Made by a program: the position numbers and the translations under genes. From positions 3,181,501 to 3,245,500 of the forward strand of contig NZ_CP025938.1 in the NCBI RefSeq assembly GCF_002893765.1: DNA of 64,000 nucleotides. Direction: 5' to 3'. The notes below the pieces were generated by a model. It did not search any database. It had not been told where the DNA came from and saw only the letters and a list, made by a program, of their open reading frames with translations. The stretch comes from Tamlana carrageenivorans (GTDB taxonomy: Bacteria > Bacteroidota > Bacteroidia > Flavobacteriales > Flavobacteriaceae). Shown piece by piece: positions 1 to 7,575 of this stretch (positions are counted from its first letter, which is position 1; every line of letters begins with the position of its first letter).

Positions 1-5
1 TATAA

Positions 6-641
6 ATGAAAACTAAATTTTTAACCCTAATGATGCTGTTATTAACTATAGTGGCATTTGCAAAAACAGAAGCAATGAGTAAAGTAACGAACGAACAATT
101 AGAAACATTAGAAAATCAATATGGCGACATGTATGAGTTGCCTGTAGGTGATAAAATAGCCTATTTACGCGAGCCAAATATGGTCGATTATAAACGGGCA
201 TTTTCTGCAATGCAACGTGGAACCGATATTGATTTTGGTGAAGCCATGTTAGACGCTCTTTTTGTAGCTGGAGATGAAGACATCAAAAAAGTAGATGATT
301 ATTTCATGCCTGCTCGAAAAATCCTAATAGACTTTTTTAATTATGACGATGCCGAGGTAACTCCATTAAAAGATGGTAAATATAAAATTGACATAGGCGA
401 ACACAGTTGCGTGGTTAGAAAAATAACGCGGGACGATTTAAAACTGGCCGAAAAAAAGAACCCTAGTGGGAAACCTTTTGTTACACAAGAAAAACTATTT
501 GAAATTGTTTGTGTAGAAAAAGACCAGGCTTTTAATAATAGGGGTGATGCGAAAATACGCTTTCCGTTATTTCAAGCTATTGAGGAGCTACAAAACCAAA
601 AGGTAGCGATCCTAAAAAAGCGCTTACCGATGCCATCATAG
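6..641 (+). CDS. Tail assembly chaperone, short form (gpG-like)
   Basis: This acidic 211-aa protein sits directly before the tape measure gene, the place of the tail assembly chaperone in long-tailed phages. Such proteins coat the tape measure while the tube polymerises. The first 25 residues look like a signal peptide, which would be odd for a cytoplasmic chaperone. The Met at position 75 (MSKVTNEQ...) is therefore a plausible true start. The 3' end overlaps a second reading frame reached by a -1 frameshift. I did not recognise the family by sequence alone; position and frameshift architecture support the call. Confidence 0.65.
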   Translation: MKTKFLTLMMLLLTIVAFAKTEAMSKVTNEQLETLENQYGDMYELPVGDKIAYLREPNMVDYKRAFSAMQRGTDIDFGEAMLDALFVAGDEDIKKVDDYFMPARKILIDFFNYDDAEVTPLKDGKYKIDIGEHSCVVRKITRDDLKLAEKKNPSGKPFVTQEKLFEIVCVEKDQAFNNRGDAKIRFPLFQAIEELQNQKVAILKKRLPMPS

Positions 642-826
642 ACCCTGATGATGCATCGGCACATGAATTAGTTAAAGGGTACAACATTAGGCTTTTTGAT
701 GCCTACCTTAAATATTACATGCACATTCGGCATCCTCATAAATTGAGTGATGCCGATTGGGCTGAGGAAATTCAAAATTTACATTACATACGAACCAAAG
801 AAAAAGAAGCTTCAAACCCCGAATAA
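6..826 (+). CDS. Tail assembly chaperone, -1 frameshift product (gpGT-like)
   Basis: After codon 205 (ending at 620) a -1 slip continues into a 68-codon open frame that stops at 824-826, giving about 273 residues (250 if translation starts at 75). The extension holds a pattern like LSDADWAEEI and LHYIRTKEKEA, an acidic/aromatic tail typical of the T part of gpGT proteins that binds the tape measure. This frame has no start codon of its own near the junction and its stop overlaps the tape measure ATG (TAATG). The short form would be abundant and the long form rare, as in lambda gpG/gpGT. Confidence 0.75.
614..659 (+). promoter_or_regulatory. Programmed -1 ribosomal frameshift signal
   Basis: The heptamer A AAA AAG at 614-620 is in the correct phase with the upstream frame and is identical to the E. 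coli dnaX slippery site. After a 6-nt spacer there is a stem-loop: 627-639 pairs with 648-659 as 12 base pairs with one bulged C and an 8-nt loop. The zero-frame TAG (639-641) lies inside this hairpin. Slippery site, spacer length and downstream structure together form a textbook -1 signal. Confidence 0.88.
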
Positions 827-2568
827 TGAACGCCTACGCCTTTATCATAAAAATGAAAGATTACGCCAGTTCTGGCTTAAAAAAGATTGCTCAATCTGTT
901 GGGCAAACTACCAGTGCGGTAAATAAGGCGAATTCGGCTAATGCTACTTATTCAGGCGGTTTACGAAAAATAATAGGGTTAGCAGGCGGTTTAGCTCTAG
1001 CTTATGGAACTTTAAATGCCGCATCGGCCTTATTCTTTAAAGGAGTCGAACTCGAACAAACAAAAGTCAAATTTGAGGTTCTGTTAGGTAGTGTTGAAAA
1101 AGGCACTGCTATGTTAAAGGAGCTTAATGAATACGCCAATTTCACCCCTTTTTCAAATAATAACATTATAAAAGCTTCAGAAACCATGTTAGGTTTCGGA
1201 ATTGTCCAGGAAAAAATTATGGGCAATCTTGAAATGCTTGGTGATGTAGCAATGGGTAACGAACAAAAGCTAGGGAGTTTATCTTTGGTGTATTCTCAAG
1301 TTATGGCTACTGGTAGACTTATGGGGCAAGATTTGCTTCAAATGATTAACCAGGGTTTTAATCCGTTACAAATTATATCACAAAATACTGGTATTTCCAT
1401 GGGGGTTCTAAAGGATCAGATGGAAAAAGGAGCAATTAGCGCTGCAATGGTTGAGGAAGCTTTTAGGCTGGCAACTTCTGAGGGTGGGCGTTATCATGGT
1501 ATGACCGAAAAGATGGCAGAATCGGCAGGCGGAAAATGGAGTACATTCATGGGTAAACTTTCTCATACAGTTGCTATAATTGGTGAAAAATTTGCATTAT
1601 GGATTTCGCCTTTAATTGATGTCGGTATTGCTGTTGTAGAGCATATTTTACCTTTTGGAAAAGCTGTGTTTCAAATCATGCAATGGGTTATTCAATGCAC
1701 TCCTTTACTTATTACATTAGCTGCAGTAGCCTTAGCAGTTGGGGTAAATTTTTTAATTGCTAATGCTAGCTTGATTGCCTCATCAATAGCTTTAGGAGCT
1801 TACAATGTAGTGGCTTGGCTTGCAGTTACAGCTGCAGGCGCATTAAGTGCAGCACAAGCAGCGTTAAACTTCGTTATGGCAATGAACCCTATTTCATTAG
1901 TCATTTTAGGCATAGGTGCGTTAATTGCCATTATTTGGGCGCTATGGAATAAAGTGGACTGGTTACGTGGTGGTATTATGGGGATTTGGGAAGTCATGAA
2001 AGGTTTCGGAAAAGCTATAAAGGACTATGTCATTACACGAATGCATGAACTTATTTCAGGGCTTTCTGGAATGGGAAAAGCTTTAATGCAATTTTTTAAA
2101 GGTGATTTTAAAGCTGCCTGGGAAACTGGAAAGAAAGCTGCAGGCGATTTAATGGGGGTTAATTCCAAGAAAAAACTTCTTGAAGATGGTTTGAATGCCG
2201 CTAAATCATTTAGCACTGGTTATAATAACGGCTTGAAGTTAGGTTCTCCAAAAGATGAAGCTTCAGTTCTAGGAGAAAATGCCAAAGCACAAGCTTTTAA
2301 AAAGCAGGAACCTTCATCCATATTTAGCAGCTTATTGGATGCTGAGAAAGAGAAAAATAAAAACAAAAAGAAATCTAATTACAAAGGCGATAGCATTGTG
2401 TCCGGTGGTTCAAAAATGACGCATATCAACATAACTATTGGTAAGCTCCAGGACAAAACCGAAATACATGTTGCCCAAGTTGAAAAGGGCTTAGATAAGT
2501 TAGGCGAAAAGGTTCAAGAGATATTATTGAGAAGTGTAAATAGTGTTAACCAAATGCAAACAGGGTAA
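826..2568 (+). CDS. Phage tape measure protein
   Basis: At 580 aa this would set a tail of roughly 85-90 nm using the usual 0.15 nm per residue. The N-terminal half (residues ~60-250) has the tape-measure N-terminal domain pattern: ELEQTKVKFEVLLGS, NEYANFTPFS, MGQDLLQMINQGFNPL and GGKWSTFMGKL. Residues ~285-375 contain three hydrophobic segments that fit membrane insertion during DNA ejection. The C-terminal part is charged and low in complexity (EKEKNKNKKKS). The start ATG overlaps the chaperone stop and the stop overlaps the next ATG, indicating coupled translation. Confidence 0.92.
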   Translation: MNAYAFIIKMKDYASSGLKKIAQSVGQTTSAVNKANSANATYSGGLRKIIGLAGGLALAYGTLNAASALFFKGVELEQTKVKFEVLLGSVEKGTAMLKELNEYANFTPFSNNNIIKASETMLGFGIVQEKIMGNLEMLGDVAMGNEQKLGSLSLVYSQVMATGRLMGQDLLQMINQGFNPLQIISQNTGISMGVLKDQMEKGAISAAMVEEAFRLATSEGGRYHGMTEKMAESAGGKWSTFMGKLSHTVAIIGEKFALWISPLIDVGIAVVEHILPFGKAVFQIMQWVIQCTPLLITLAAVALAVGVNFLIANASLIASSIALGAYNVVAWLAVTAAGALSAAQAALNFVMAMNPISLVILGIGALIAIIWALWNKVDWLRGGIMGIWEVMKGFGKAIKDYVITRMHELISGLSGMGKALMQFFKGDFKAAWETGKKAAGDLMGVNSKKKLLEDGLNAAKSFSTGYNNGLKLGSPKDEASVLGENAKAQAFKKQEPSSIFSSLLDAEKEKNKNKKKSNYKGDSIVSGGSKMTHINITIGKLQDKTEIHVAQVEKGLDKLGEKVQEILLRSVNSVNQMQTG

Positions 2569-3164
2569 TGGCAGAATTTGACATAAAAGAACTGGTTGCT
2601 AAAGCGCACTTTGATTATGTGGGGCCTGCATTTCCTCAGTGGTGGGGGAAAAACAAAACCGCATTTGTAATACCAAATTTAGAAAACGTTTCTGCAGCTT
2701 ATTTAAATGGCCATACACCATACTTTATGCCTGTTAAGTTGTTGTATAATGGGCAAACGTTTACACTGCCAAATGAACCTCTTGTGGGGTTGTCATTAGC
2801 TAAAACAATAGTAGAAACAGCCACAGTAGGTAAACACCGTAAAGGCACGGTTAAAGAATACATTACAACCGAAGATTATCAAATAAGTTTTCGAGGGGTG
2901 TGTTTTGATGAAGATAATATGGAGGCTTATCCCGCAATCGAAGTGAAAAACCTAAATAGACTTTTTGAAATTAATGAAGCTATTGAGGTTATTGATAATC
3001 CTTTTTTCGAGCTGTTTGGAATTAGAAGTATTGTTTTAAAAGACATTCAATTTGATGAAATGGCAGGGCAATTAGGCATGCAACGCTATGTGATTACAGC
3101 GGTAAGTGATCAGGATTTTTATGCCGATTTAAGTGAACAAAAAATAATCAATGTATTAAGCTAG
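2568..3164 (+). CDS. Phage tail/baseplate protein, DUF6046-like
   Basis: A 198-aa protein lying between tape measure and baseplate hub. The central pattern LPNEPLVGLSLAKTIVETA ... GTVKEYITTEDYQISFRG ... YP ... VKNLNRLF resembles the DUF6046 proteins I recall from Bacteroidota contractile phages, and also the position of the LysM/gp53-like tail-terminus adaptor. No signal peptide or membrane segment. ATG overlaps the tape measure stop; TAG overlaps the next GTG start. The family name is from memory; the structural role follows from position. Confidence 0.65.
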   Translation: MAEFDIKELVAKAHFDYVGPAFPQWWGKNKTAFVIPNLENVSAAYLNGHTPYFMPVKLLYNGQTFTLPNEPLVGLSLAKTIVETATVGKHRKGTVKEYITTEDYQISFRGVCFDEDNMEAYPAIEVKNLNRLFEINEAIEVIDNPFFELFGIRSIVLKDIQFDEMAGQLGMQRYVITAVSDQDFYADLSEQKIINVLS

Positions 3165-4132
3165 TGTTTGTACTTGACGCACATATAAAAATAGGGAATT
3201 ACGTTTTTACATCCATTCATGATGTAGAAATTACTAAGTCGGTTGATGAACTTGGCGATACTTGTGTTATTCAATTACCTACACGCTTTAAAGTTAAACA
3301 AAATAACCAGGAACAATATACCGAGGAGGCTATAAAAATAGGCGATGCCGTTGAAGTGGTTTTAGGTTATTCTGGTAAATATAGCGGTATTGAATTTAAA
3401 GGCTTTGTTAGAAAAATAAAACCAACTATTCCTCTGCAAATTGAATGTGAAGATAGTATTTGGTTACTACGACGTAAAAATATTACTAAAGCTTGGAACG
3501 CTGGCACATCTGTAAAAGGGGTGTTGCAGGAAGTGGTTAAAAACACAGAAGTTGTATTGAGTGATAACTTGCCAGATATTCCGCTGGACAAGTATATCAT
3601 AAGAAATGCTAATGGCGCACAAGTTTTACAAGCTTTAAAGAAAGACATGTCGTTAACGGTTTTTATTAATGACAATAACAAACTTTATGTTGGTCTCCAG
3701 CAATTAGATAATCCTGGTAACGCGGTTGTTTATGATTTGAATTACAACTTAGTTGAGAACAATTTGGAATATACAACCAAAGACGAACGTCGTATAAAAG
3801 TACGCTACACTTATATAGGCAAAAATAACGAGCGTAAAGAAGTTGAAGTTGGCGATGCTGATGGTGAGCTAAGAACTTTTCATACATCTGTCATTTCAGA
3901 TGAAACAAAATTAAAAGAAATAGCTACTGCAGAAATAGACAGGTTAAAATATGATGGATTTGATGGTAATGTAAAAAGTTTTTTAATGCCATTTGCCACA
4001 AGAGGCATGACGGCAATAATAATTGATAAAGAGCACCCTAATCGAGCAGGAAACTACTTTATAAAAAAAGTGGTAACAACTTTTGGTTTACATGGTGCTC
4101 GTAGAACCATAACACTAGGCACTAGATTATGA
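3164..4132 (+). CDS. Baseplate hub protein (gpD / gp44-like)
   Basis: 322 aa with a GTG start inside the preceding stop (TAGTG). The N-terminus resembles the beta-barrel of phage late-control gene D proteins (IGNYVFTSIHDVEITKSVDELGDTCVIQLP). A central part follows (LQALKKDMSLTVFINDNNKLYVG), then a C-terminal TLGTRL ending typical of hub proteins. In Mu (gp44) and P2 (gpD) the hub trimer forms the base of the tail tube and holds the spike encoded next. The following gene starts inside the stop codon region, so the two are probably translationally coupled. Confidence 0.8.
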   Translation: MFVLDAHIKIGNYVFTSIHDVEITKSVDELGDTCVIQLPTRFKVKQNNQEQYTEEAIKIGDAVEVVLGYSGKYSGIEFKGFVRKIKPTIPLQIECEDSIWLLRRKNITKAWNAGTSVKGVLQEVVKNTEVVLSDNLPDIPLDKYIIRNANGAQVLQALKKDMSLTVFINDNNKLYVGLQQLDNPGNAVVYDLNYNLVENNLEYTTKDERRIKVRYTYIGKNNERKEVEVGDADGELRTFHTSVISDETKLKEIATAEIDRLKYDGFDGNVKSFLMPFATRGMTAIIIDKEHPNRAGNYFIKKVVTTFGLHGARRTITLGTRL

Positions 4133-4653
4133 GTTGGGAATTAGAATTACAAAGGGCCCTAGAGAAATTAAAAAAACGTGAGGTGTTTTGCTTTGTTGCT
4201 CAAGTTACAGAGGTAGATAAAACCAATGGGGTTTGCAAAGTGCATGATGGGGAATTAGAGTTTACCGATGTGCGATTGTCTGCAGTAATTGATGGTAAAA
4301 ACAAAAAGTGTTTTGTATTCCCTAAAGTAGGAAGTACCGTTTTAGTTGAGCCTATAAATGAAGATTTGAAACAACTATATGTATCAAAATATTCTGAAGT
4401 AGAAAGTGTGTCCTGGTTAATTGAAACCACTCAATTTTTAATGGATGAGAATGGCTTTAAAATAGCACGCGAAAATGAAAATTTAAAACAAGTACTTAAT
4501 GATTGGCAGGAACAATTTGGAAAGCTTTGTGATGAAGTAGCTAAAATTTATGTGTCTATTGGTGTAACACCAAATGTGATTGAAATAATGAAAATTAAAA
4601 ACGAGGTTAGCACCAGTATTAAACAACGTTTAAACACCATTTTAAAAGCATAA
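4129..4653 (+). CDS. Baseplate spike / assembly protein V-like (gp45-like)
   Basis: 174 aa, overlapping the hub gene by 4 bp (ATGA). Residues ~20-95 have the alternating hydrophobic pattern of the OB-fold found in membrane-piercing spikes (VAQVTEVDKTNGVCKVHDG ... VFPKVGSTVLVEPINE). The C-terminal helix-rich part, rather than a long beta-helix, makes it an atypical spike. Position after the hub matches Mu gp44-gp45 order. It would sit at the tip of the tail tube. Confidence 0.6.
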   Translation: MSWELELQRALEKLKKREVFCFVAQVTEVDKTNGVCKVHDGELEFTDVRLSAVIDGKNKKCFVFPKVGSTVLVEPINEDLKQLYVSKYSEVESVSWLIETTQFLMDENGFKIARENENLKQVLNDWQEQFGKLCDEVAKIYVSIGVTPNVIEIMKIKNEVSTSIKQRLNTILKA

Positions 4654-4654
4654 T

Positions 4655-4861
4655 ATGGCATTAAATAAAACAGCTTTAAAAAGTGAATTACAACAGGGTT
4701 TTATTAACATTTTTAGTGATCCTAAAACCGAAAACAATGTTGAAGAAGTAGCAGAACAGTTAGCCGATTTAATATCAAATAAAGTAAATGATTTTGTAAA
4801 AACAGGGAGCGCCATAGGTGTAGATAGCCGTGGAGATACCCATAACTTAACTATTGAATGA
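4655..4861 (+). CDS. Small phage protein of unknown function
   Basis: 68 aa, starting one base after the spike gene stop and overlapping the next ATG. Amphipathic helices (LKSELQQGFINIF, VEEVAEQLADLISNKVNDFV) are followed by a glycine-rich end. No signal or membrane segment. Small proteins of this type often separate spike and lysis or baseplate genes in Mu-like phages, but I do not recognise a family. Coding status is supported by its tight fit in the operon. Confidence 0.6.
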   Translation: MALNKTALKSELQQGFINIFSDPKTENNVEEVAEQLADLISNKVNDFVKTGSAIGVDSRGDTHNLTIE

Positions 4862-5157
4862 TGGAACTTTTAAAAAACCATTTAGGTGAAATTATAACAG
4901 CTATTGCAGGCATTGGAGCATGGGGGTTTGAACACAATAAACGCAAACAGGAATTAAAACGTACAGAACTTGAAAATAACCAATCTGTTATTGATTTATA
5001 CCAAGAAGCTCTAGACGATTTAAAAAAACGTTACGATGAAAAATTTAGCGATTTAGAGGTAGAAATAAAGTCTTTGAAAGACAACTTAAACCTCTGGAAA
5101 GGTAAATACAGAACCTTAAAAGCTGAATTTGATAATTATAAAAAAGCACATCAATAA
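4858..5157 (+). CDS. Membrane-anchored coiled-coil phage protein (holin or spanin-like candidate)
   Basis: 99 aa. One hydrophobic N-terminal segment (residues ~8-25, GEIITAIAGIGAWGF) is followed by a highly charged coiled coil for the rest (KKRYDEKFSDLEVEIKSLKDNL). Single-membrane-span plus coiled coil resembles class III holins, i-spanins or haemolysin-XhlA-like lysis proteins. No endolysin gene is next to it, so a lysis role is only a guess. ATGATG gives two possible starts (4858, 4861). Confidence 0.6.
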   Translation: MMELLKNHLGEIITAIAGIGAWGFEHNKRKQELKRTELENNQSVIDLYQEALDDLKKRYDEKFSDLEVEIKSLKDNLNLWKGKYRTLKAEFDNYKKAHQ

Positions 5158-5159
5158 AC

Positions 5160-5462
5160 GTGAATCAGGTAATTGTTTTACATAACCAATCTCTACTAGA
5201 CCTTTGTATTCAAGGTTATGGTAACCTAGTGCCACTTATGGATTTGGCAATAGCAAATGGTATATCTATTACCGATATATTGACACCAGGAACGGTTTTG
5301 GTGTTACCTGAAAGTGTTAATCAAAATACCGACATCCAAAAATATTACAAAGACAAACAACTAACCCCTGCCACATCGGTAAGCGATGCAACCCTTGGAG
5401 ATATTAGTAGTCCAGATGGCATAGGTTACATGATTATAGAATCAACATTTAAAGTCGCATAA
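5160..5462 (+). CDS. LysM-like baseplate/tail protein
   Basis: 100 aa with a GTG start two bases after the previous stop. The region ~10-50 (SLLDLCIQGYGNLVPLMDLAIANG ... ILTPGTVLVLPE) has the LysM fold pattern seen in phage tail proteins of the gpX/gp53 type, where the domain binds other baseplate proteins rather than peptidoglycan. The rest is linker. The neighbours are baseplate genes on both sides. Confidence 0.65.
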   Translation: MNQVIVLHNQSLLDLCIQGYGNLVPLMDLAIANGISITDILTPGTVLVLPESVNQNTDIQKYYKDKQLTPATSVSDATLGDISSPDGIGYMIIESTFKVA

Positions 5463-5464
5463 GC

Positions 5465-6298
5465 ATGCCTAGATCGATAAACGAAATACATGATAAAATT
5501 TTAGCAGATATTGCTAACAATGCTTTTTTAACAGATTTAAATAGTACTAGTGCTGTAGCTATTTTTCGGTTAATTGCTTATATCGTGGCAGTGTCTATTC
5601 ACATGTTAGAGCTTATGTTTTACCAGCATAAAAGCGAAGTGTCCGAGCTGTTGTACAATCAAAAATCAGGTAGACTGCCTTGGTACAGGTATATGGCTCT
5701 AAAGTTTCAGTATGGCTTTGATTTGTTGCCTGATAGTGATGAGTTTGATAATACTGGAGCTACCACTACAGAAATTGAAAGCTCAAAAATAATAAAATAT
5801 GCAGCTGTAAACGAAGGCGATCAGCAAGGTGTAATTGTAGTTAAAATAGCAGGTGAAAGTAATGGCGTACTAGCACCTATAACTGCTCAAGAACAAACCA
5901 GTGTTGAAGCTTACTTTGAAGAAATTAAGTATGCAGGCTCTAGAATAAACATTATAAACTTTTTACCAGATCAATTATATCTAACTATTCAAATATTTAG
6001 AGACCCATTAGTGTTAGATTCTAATGGAAATAGCATATTAAATGGTGGTCGACCTGTTGAAACGGCGATTAATGAGTTCATGAAAGAGTTGCCGTTTGAT
6101 GGTGAATTAATCTTGCAAAGCTTAGTCGATAAACTTCAAGTTATTGAAGGTGTTAAAATAGTGAATCTGCTAGAAGTAAAATCCAGCTGGATAGAAAATG
6201 GTAGCTATGGCACACCTAGTCTTATCACAGTAAAACGCATACCAGAGAGTGGCTATTTTGAAATTGTAAACTTTAGCAATATAACGTATGTGGTATAA
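5465..6298 (+). CDS. Baseplate J-like wedge protein (gp47-like)
   Basis: 277 aa. It begins with a helical region (INEIHDKILADIANNAFLTDLNSTSAV), followed by a part ending in IIKYAAVNEGDQQGVIVVKIA. The C-terminal part has repeated strands (LYLTIQIFRDPLVLDSNGN) and the hallmark of a wedge protein (INEFMKELPFDGELILQSLV). This matches the Bacteroidota version of baseplate J/gp47, which forms the wedges around the hub and joins the tail fibres. It ends 11 bp inside the next gene. Confidence 0.75.
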   Translation: MPRSINEIHDKILADIANNAFLTDLNSTSAVAIFRLIAYIVAVSIHMLELMFYQHKSEVSELLYNQKSGRLPWYRYMALKFQYGFDLLPDSDEFDNTGATTTEIESSKIIKYAAVNEGDQQGVIVVKIAGESNGVLAPITAQEQTSVEAYFEEIKYAGSRINIINFLPDQLYLTIQIFRDPLVLDSNGNSILNGGRPVETAINEFMKELPFDGELILQSLVDKLQVIEGVKIVNLLEVKSSWIENGSYGTPSLITVKRIPESGYFEIVNFSNITYVV

Positions 6299-6752
6299 AT
6301 TAGATGTATATCGCTTAGGCTTGTTATTGTTGCCTGTTAATTTACGTAAGCAAAAGCTTTTTGCATATATAAAAGCCCTGTTACTCCCTGTTAACGACCT
6401 TTATGATTTATGGGCAAATAACCGTAGTGATAATATTTATAAGCTAAAACACAACGGTCAAGTATGCTACCTACGTAAAAGTCTTAATGATGAATTCGAT
6501 ACCACATTAAGGCGCATTTACATAGGAAACGGAAACAAATACACCCGACAGTATATCTATACCAGAGCCGAACAAAAACCAAAGTTTCTAGGCAAGGTGT
6601 ATTTACGAAGTAGAACCGATTATGCAGATACAGGCTTAGACTTTATTGTTTACGTACCAACAAATATCGTAGATACGCGATTATATGAATTAGAAGCTTG
6701 GATTGACAGCTATAAGGAAGGTGTGAAACGCTATAAAATTGAAAAAATATGA
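6288..6752 (+). CDS. Baseplate protein, gp48 / tail protein I-like by position
   Basis: 154 aa, basic and tyrosine-rich, overlapping the J-like gene by 11 bp and the fibre gene by 4 bp. In Mu and P2 the gene between the J wedge and the fibre encodes gp48/gpI, which links wedge and fibre. The sequence itself (VNLRKQKLFAYIKALLLPVNDLYDLW) is compatible with a helical wedge protein but I do not recognise a specific motif. Confidence 0.55.
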   Translation: MWYKLDVYRLGLLLLPVNLRKQKLFAYIKALLLPVNDLYDLWANNRSDNIYKLKHNGQVCYLRKSLNDEFDTTLRRIYIGNGNKYTRQYIYTRAEQKPKFLGKVYLRSRTDYADTGLDFIVYVPTNIVDTRLYELEAWIDSYKEGVKRYKIEKI

Positions 6753-7573
6753 ATTCTATAAATTTTAATCAAGTGGGAGGTTTTCCACTAGAAGCCGAAA
6801 TATTATCCGATATGCAATCGGCATACGAGCTACTACAATGTTTTGGTGATGTAATAGGCGCTAAATCTATAATAAAAGGCTGTACCGTTACAGGTAGCAC
6901 TGTTAGTGATGGCGTAATATATTGGGATGGCGAAGTTTTAGAATTTAAAGGCGGTTTAGCAGAATCTAAAATTGTAATTATTGAAACTAAAATACAGCTA
7001 CCATTTGAAGACGGGAATATTAAAGATGTTTACATAAAAAGACATGCCGAATTTGGTACAGGTATAGGCGAAGCCGATTGGAGTGATTTTAAAAGAGCAT
7101 TTCCTTTAACATCAGCTTTGTTTATAGACGAAGTACGCATGTATTCGGGTTTAGTATCTGAAATCCCTTGGGGATGGTACTTAATGGACGGTACAAATGG
7201 AACACTTGATGTTCGAGATAGGTTTCCTGTGCCTTATAATCCTGATACAGCTGATTATGATACCATAGGTAAAACAGGAGGCGAGAAAGAAGTTACGCTT
7301 ACTGAAGCGCAAATGCCTTCGCATACACATAGCGGTACCACCAGTACAAATGGTGCGCATACGCACACACACCAAAGGTTAAAAGTGGCAACTAAAGGAG
7401 AATCAAAAAGTGATGCATACTACCGTGTTCACGGTTCAGATGAGACAGGAACAACCAGTAGCGCAGGATCACACAATCATAGTTTAAATATAGATGCTAA
7501 AGGCGGTGGTCAACCTCACGAAAACAGACCTCCCTTTGTGGCATTAGGATTCATTCAATTTAAAGGCGTTTAG
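6749..7573 (+). CDS. Tail fibre with phage collar domain and metal-binding His motifs
   Basis: 274 aa. Residues ~140-175 carry the collar-domain hallmark (PWGWYLMDGTNGTLDVRDRF). The C-terminal ~100 residues hold repeated His-x-His clusters (SHTHSG, AHTHTH, SHNH) and end HENRPPFVALGFIQF. This is the arrangement of short tail-fibre tips such as T4 gp12/gp37, in which paired HxH motifs from three chains coordinate metal ions along the needle. It is likely a trimeric receptor-contacting fibre. Confidence 0.9.
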   Translation: MNSINFNQVGGFPLEAEILSDMQSAYELLQCFGDVIGAKSIIKGCTVTGSTVSDGVIYWDGEVLEFKGGLAESKIVIIETKIQLPFEDGNIKDVYIKRHAEFGTGIGEADWSDFKRAFPLTSALFIDEVRMYSGLVSEIPWGWYLMDGTNGTLDVRDRFPVPYNPDTADYDTIGKTGGEKEVTLTEAQMPSHTHSGTTSTNGAHTHTHQRLKVATKGESKSDAYYRVHGSDETGTTSSAGSHNHSLNIDAKGGGQPHENRPPFVALGFIQFKGV

Positions 7574-7575
7574 AA

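Noticed and set aside
6..74. Signal-peptide-like N-terminus making the first ORF an exported protein
   Set aside because: A tail chaperone before a tape measure should be cytosolic; a better start exists at position 75. I keep both starts open.
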